From Blastococcus sp. DSM 46786 (GTDB lineage: Bacteria > Actinomycetota > Actinomycetes > Mycobacteriales > Geodermatophilaceae), in NCBI RefSeq assembly GCF_900109665.1, contig NZ_FOAO01000015.1, forward strand, positions 1-64,000: a stretch of 64,000 nucleotides of DNA, written 5' to 3'. Position 1 is the first letter of the stretch. Every line of letters begins with the position of its first letter. A model generated the notes under the pieces. That model had not been told where the DNA came from. It worked only from the letters and a program-made list of their open reading frames with translations, and did not search any database. Position numbers and translations under genes: made by a program. Below, piece after piece: positions 61,759 through 64,000 of the stretch.

Positions 61759-62463
61759 ATGCAGCGCCCGCACCCCGATCCTCCGGACAGCTCCACCGGG
61801 CAGCACGTCCCCGAGCTCGACGACACCCCGGAGCGGACGGGGCTGGCCCGGCGGCTGGACAAGCCGATGGGTGCGCTCGGGCTGGTGTTCGTGCTCGTCG
61901 TCCTCGGCCAGTCGCTGGCCCGGCAACCCTGGCTGACCACCACGCTGGGCGTCGTCGGCTGGGTGCTGTGGGCGGTGTTCGTGGCGGAGTTCGTGCACCG
62001 GGCGGTCACCGCCCGCGACCAGCGCCGGTTCTGGGTGCGCAACTGGTGGCAGGTCGTCTTCCTGGCGGTGCCGTTCCTGCGGTTCGCCCGCGCCCTGGCC
62101 CTGCTGCGCGCGGCGCGCGTCGGGGGCGTCGTGTCGGCGGCGGTCCGCGGTTCGCGGTCGGCCGGGCGCCTGCTCAGCGGCCGCATCGGCTGGCTCGGCG
62201 CGGTGACGGTCGTGGTGGTGCTGGCGACCAGCCAGCTGCTGTACGTGCTCGGCGCCTACGACTCCTACGGCACCGCGCTCTACGACGCCGCCCTGGCCAC
62301 GATCAGCGGGCAGCCCCTCACGGCCGACGGGGGCCTGGCCCGCGTGCTCGACATCGCCCTGGCCACCTACTCGGTGGCGGTGTTCGCCACCCTGGCGGGT
62401 GCGCTCGGCGCGTTCTTCCTGGAGCGGCGCACGGACGACGACCCCGCCGCGCGGGAGGCCTGA
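61759..62463 (+). CDS. Ion channel-like membrane protein without a K+ selectivity filter
   Basis: The 234-residue protein has about five or six helices. Helices 1-3 resemble a voltage-sensor module, and the segment RFARALALLRAARVGGVVSA has regularly spaced arginines like an S4 helix. The following SAGRLLSGRIGWLGAVTVVV and final ALATYSVAVFATLAGALGAF helices recall the pore domain of KvAP-like channels. The P-loop reads ALYDAALATISGQPLTADGG, without TVGYG. It may be a distant channel or a sensor-only protein. Confidence 0.68.
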   Translation: MQRPHPDPPDSSTGQHVPELDDTPERTGLARRLDKPMGALGLVFVLVVLGQSLARQPWLTTTLGVVGWVLWAVFVAEFVHRAVTARDQRRFWVRNWWQVVFLAVPFLRFARALALLRAARVGGVVSAAVRGSRSAGRLLSGRIGWLGAVTVVVVLATSQLLYVLGAYDSYGTALYDAALATISGQPLTADGGLARVLDIALATYSVAVFATLAGALGAFFLERRTDDDPAAREA

Positions 62464-62480
62464 CCTCCGGGGGCGGGAAC

Positions 62481-62518
62481 GCCGAGTGCCCCGCCGGCGG
62501 ACCGGCGGGGCACTCGGC
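62481..62518. terminator. 17-bp perfect hairpin, bidirectional terminator
   Basis: GCCGAGTGCCCCGCCGG at 62481-62497 pairs without mismatch with 62502-62518 around the four-base loop CGGA. It stands 18 bases after the stop of the channel-like gene and 13 bases before the stop of the convergent minus-strand gene. Confidence 0.85.
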
Positions 62519-62530
62519 GGAGCAGAGGGA

Positions 62531-63124
62531 TCAGACCGGCTCGGCGCAGTAGACCGTGCCGGGCTCGGCCTCGTCGGCACCCACCCAGATGGCGCCGACG
62601 GCGGACGCGAAGTCGAGGCAGACGTCCTGCTCCAGGAAGTCCGCGTAGTTCAGCTCCTGCTCGTCGATCCCGACGATGCGGGCCTCCGCCTCGGCGGCCT
62701 CGCACTCGACGGTCTCGACCTCCTCGCCATCGAGGTTGGCCACGCAGTCGCCGACCTCGGGCTCGCCGCCGCCGAGCATGCTGAACAGCAGGCCGACGGC
62801 GACGAGGGCGACCAGGACGCCGCCCACGGCGAGCAGGACCTTCTTGGCCGGGCTGCCCTTCTCCTCCGGCTGGCCCCACGGCGTCGCGCCGCCCTGCGGC
62901 GGCACCCACCCGCCGGCGGGCTGACCCGGCTGACCCGGCTGGTCGGGCTGACCGGCCTGGTCGAAGGGCTGGTACGGCTGACCCGGCTGCGCGGGCTGGC
63001 CGTACGGACCCGGCTGACCGTACTGACCCGGCTGGCCCGGCTGGCCCGGCTGGCCGAACGGGCCGGGCTGGCCCGGCTGCTGGCCGGACGGGTTCTGGTC
63101 CGGGCCGTTCCCGGGGTGGCTCAT
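62531..63124 (-). CDS. Pro/Gln/Gly-repeat membrane protein with LppU-like C-terminal domain
   Basis: The 197-residue protein has a low-complexity N-terminal half of GQPGQPG-type repeats, one transmembrane helix (KVLLAVGGVLVALVAVGLLF) and an extracellular C-terminal domain of about 75 residues with three Cys (GDCVANLD, VECEAAEAEA, DVCLDF) resembling the LppU/SCO-type domain. AGGAG stands just upstream of the ATG at 63124. The function is unknown; the repeat arm is cytosolic. Confidence 0.78.
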   Translation of the reverse strand: MSHPGNGPDQNPSGQQPGQPGPFGQPGQPGQPGQYGQPGPYGQPAQPGQPYQPFDQAGQPDQPGQPGQPAGGWVPPQGGATPWGQPEEKGSPAKKVLLAVGGVLVALVAVGLLFSMLGGGEPEVGDCVANLDGEEVETVECEAAEAEARIVGIDEQELNYADFLEQDVCLDFASAVGAIWVGADEAEPGTVYCAEPV

Positions 63125-63283
63125 GGGTGCTCCTGAGATCACTGGACGTGGTGCGTACCCGGGGATCCTTGCTCATGGCGTGGCACCGGTGGCCACGCGG
63201 GACGACCCTCTGCCTCGGAGGGGTCACGAGGCGCGCCGCGCACCCCACCCGCCCCAGCCGTCCCGGGCTCCGGGGCGTGCGCC

Positions 63284-63385
63284 CGCACCCGCGGGGAGCA
63301 CCTCACGGTGTGCGAGGCCGAGGTGGAACAGGAGGGCGAGGCCCTGGTGTTCGCCGTGGCGACGTTCGCCCTGTTCGAGCGCTGA
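63284..63385 (+). pseudogene. Hotdog-fold thioesterase (PaaI-like), C-terminal remnant
   Basis: Thirty-three codons ending in TGA at 63385 read RGEHLTVCEAEVEQEGEAL then VFAVATFALFER. The alternation is typical of the last two beta strands of PaaI-like acyl-CoA thioesterases (xLTVxEAEVxxxG...VAxATxTFAL). Upstream sequence in this frame is not recognisable and no start is credible, so this is a 5'-deleted relic. Confidence 0.5.
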
Positions 63386-63397
63386 GCCGGCGGGGTC

Positions 63398-63634
63398 TCA
63401 GCGGAAGGCGGGGACCGGCACCTCGAGGACGACGGCGGTCGCCGCGCCCTCGTTGTCGAGGATCTCCTCGTCGTCGCCGGTGCTGCCCAGGGAGATGACC
63501 AGCATGTAGGTGAAGATCCCCAGGATCACCAGCAGGATGCCCAGCGGGATCAGCACGCGACCGAGCCGCCTGCCCTTCGGGGTGCCCTCCCCCTCGCTCC
63601 GGTCGCGGTCACCCTGCGGGTGGGGCTGCGCCAT
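63398..63634 (-). CDS. Small single-helix membrane protein
   Basis: The 78-residue protein has a charged N-terminus (QPHPQGDRDRSEGEGTPKGR), one helix (RVLIPLGILLVILGIFTYML) and a short extracellular acidic tail. AGGAGG lies directly upstream of the ATG at 63634. The function is unknown. Confidence 0.68.
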   Translation of the reverse strand: MAQPHPQGDRDRSEGEGTPKGRRLGRVLIPLGILLVILGIFTYMLVISLGSTGDDEEILDNEGAATAVVLEVPVPAFR

Positions 63635-63764
63635 CGGGTTCCTCCTGCGGTCCGGGATCGGCGGGGTGACCGGACGGCCACCCCCTCCTCCATGCCCACG
63701 CCGCCGCGCGTCACGCCCCACATCGCGACCGGCGCCGCGGCCGCGGGCGGAGGACCATCGGGGC

Positions 63765-64000
63765 ATGACCACCGCTACCTGGAACGGCGTCGTCATCGCC
63801 GAGTCCGACGACATCGTCACCGTCGAGGGCAACGCCTACTTCCCCCGCGACTCGGTCCGGGACGACGTGCTGCGCCCCTCGGAGAAGCACACCGTCTGCT
63901 CCTGGAAGGGCACCGCCTCCTACGTCACCCTCGAGGTCGACGGGCAGCAGAACCCGGACGCCGCCTGGTACTACCCGGAGCCCGAGGACGCCGCGCGGGA
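63765..64000 (+). CDS. DUF427 family protein, 5' part (runs off right edge)
   Basis: The visible 78 residues begin TTATWNGVVIAESDDIVTVE and contain GNAYFPRDSVRDDVLRPSEK, then TVCSWKGTASYVTLEVDG and AAWYYPEPEDAA, which is the DUF427 signature. The family has a small beta barrel of unknown function. The ATG follows GCGGAGGACC. The C-terminus is outside the window. Confidence 0.88.
   Translation, partial: MTTATWNGVVIAESDDIVTVEGNAYFPRDSVRDDVLRPSEKHTVCSWKGTASYVTLEVDGQQNPDAAWYYPEPEDAAR

Overview
The window is about 64 kb of very GC-rich DNA with strong G/C bias at third codon positions, many GTG starts, four-base ATGA/GTGA gene overlaps and several apparently leaderless genes. These traits, plus the gene content (SigB-like sigma factor, DtxR/IdeR-type repressor, CsoR, DUF4192, fused CydDC, Pat-type acetyltransferase), point to an actinobacterium, most likely of the Geodermatophilaceae/Frankiales type. 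That placement is inference from style and content. I saw no rRNA, tRNA or CRISPR array.

Region 1 (1-5.5 kb) is a decayed, accessory-looking stretch. An IS5-family element runs off the left edge and interrupts a redoxin gene. A Crp/Fnr regulator and a haloacid dehalogenase meet at a junction where both have lost their 5' ends, and an ANTAR-domain remnant lies further on. A zinc alcohol dehydrogenase/SDR pair is intact. Region 2 (5.5-18.2 kb) is core-like: an RsbW-type ATPase, D-aminoacyl-tRNA deacylase, a SigB-like sigma factor, an acuC-pat protein deacetylase/acetyltransferase operon, a DtxR/IdeR-type repressor, an S9 peptidase, DUF4192, a lipoprotein and a Dabb protein.

Region 3 (18.2-23.2 kb) is a tightly coupled five-gene operon: GT4 glycosyltransferase, SAM methyltransferase, alpha/alpha-barrel protein and two GT2 glycosyltransferases. 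It may build an uncharacterised glycoconjugate. Region 4 (23.2-27.3 kb) holds a DksA-like zinc finger protein, a methyltransferase/YibE-F pair, a STAS protein, Hsp20 and a MerR/HspR-like regulator. Region 5 (27.3-31.2 kb) is a copper operon (csoR, copZ, a secreted His-rich protein, a copper P-type ATPase) with a visible promoter and operator. Region 6 (31.3-38.8 kb) has a BlaI/M56 sensor pair divergent from cydA-cydB-cydDC, with two near-identical palindromic operators between them.

Region 7 (38.8-40.8 kb) carries a 108-bp tandem repeat built on a hairpin also found at 31.2 kb, a GCGGY pentamer array and small hypothetical genes. Region 8 (40.8-46.8 kb) is a tripartite tricarboxylate transporter (tctC-tctB-tctA plus a UspA protein) divergent from a CitA/DcuS-type two-component system. 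Region 9 (46.8-50.4 kb) is an ethanolamine permease/ammonia-lyase operon. Region 10 (50.5-55.2 kb) holds small housekeeping and hypothetical genes and a GT39-like membrane glycosyltransferase.

Region 11 (55.2-61.3 kb) has two minus-strand operons, each preceded by an IdeR/DtxR-like iron box: HpcH/HpaI-like aldolase, epimerase and GT2; and a ferric-iron ABC transporter (binding protein, permease, ATPase). With the repressor at 12.7 kb this suggests an iron regulon inside the window. The right end has a channel-like membrane protein, an LppU-like protein, a thioesterase remnant and the start of a DUF427 gene.
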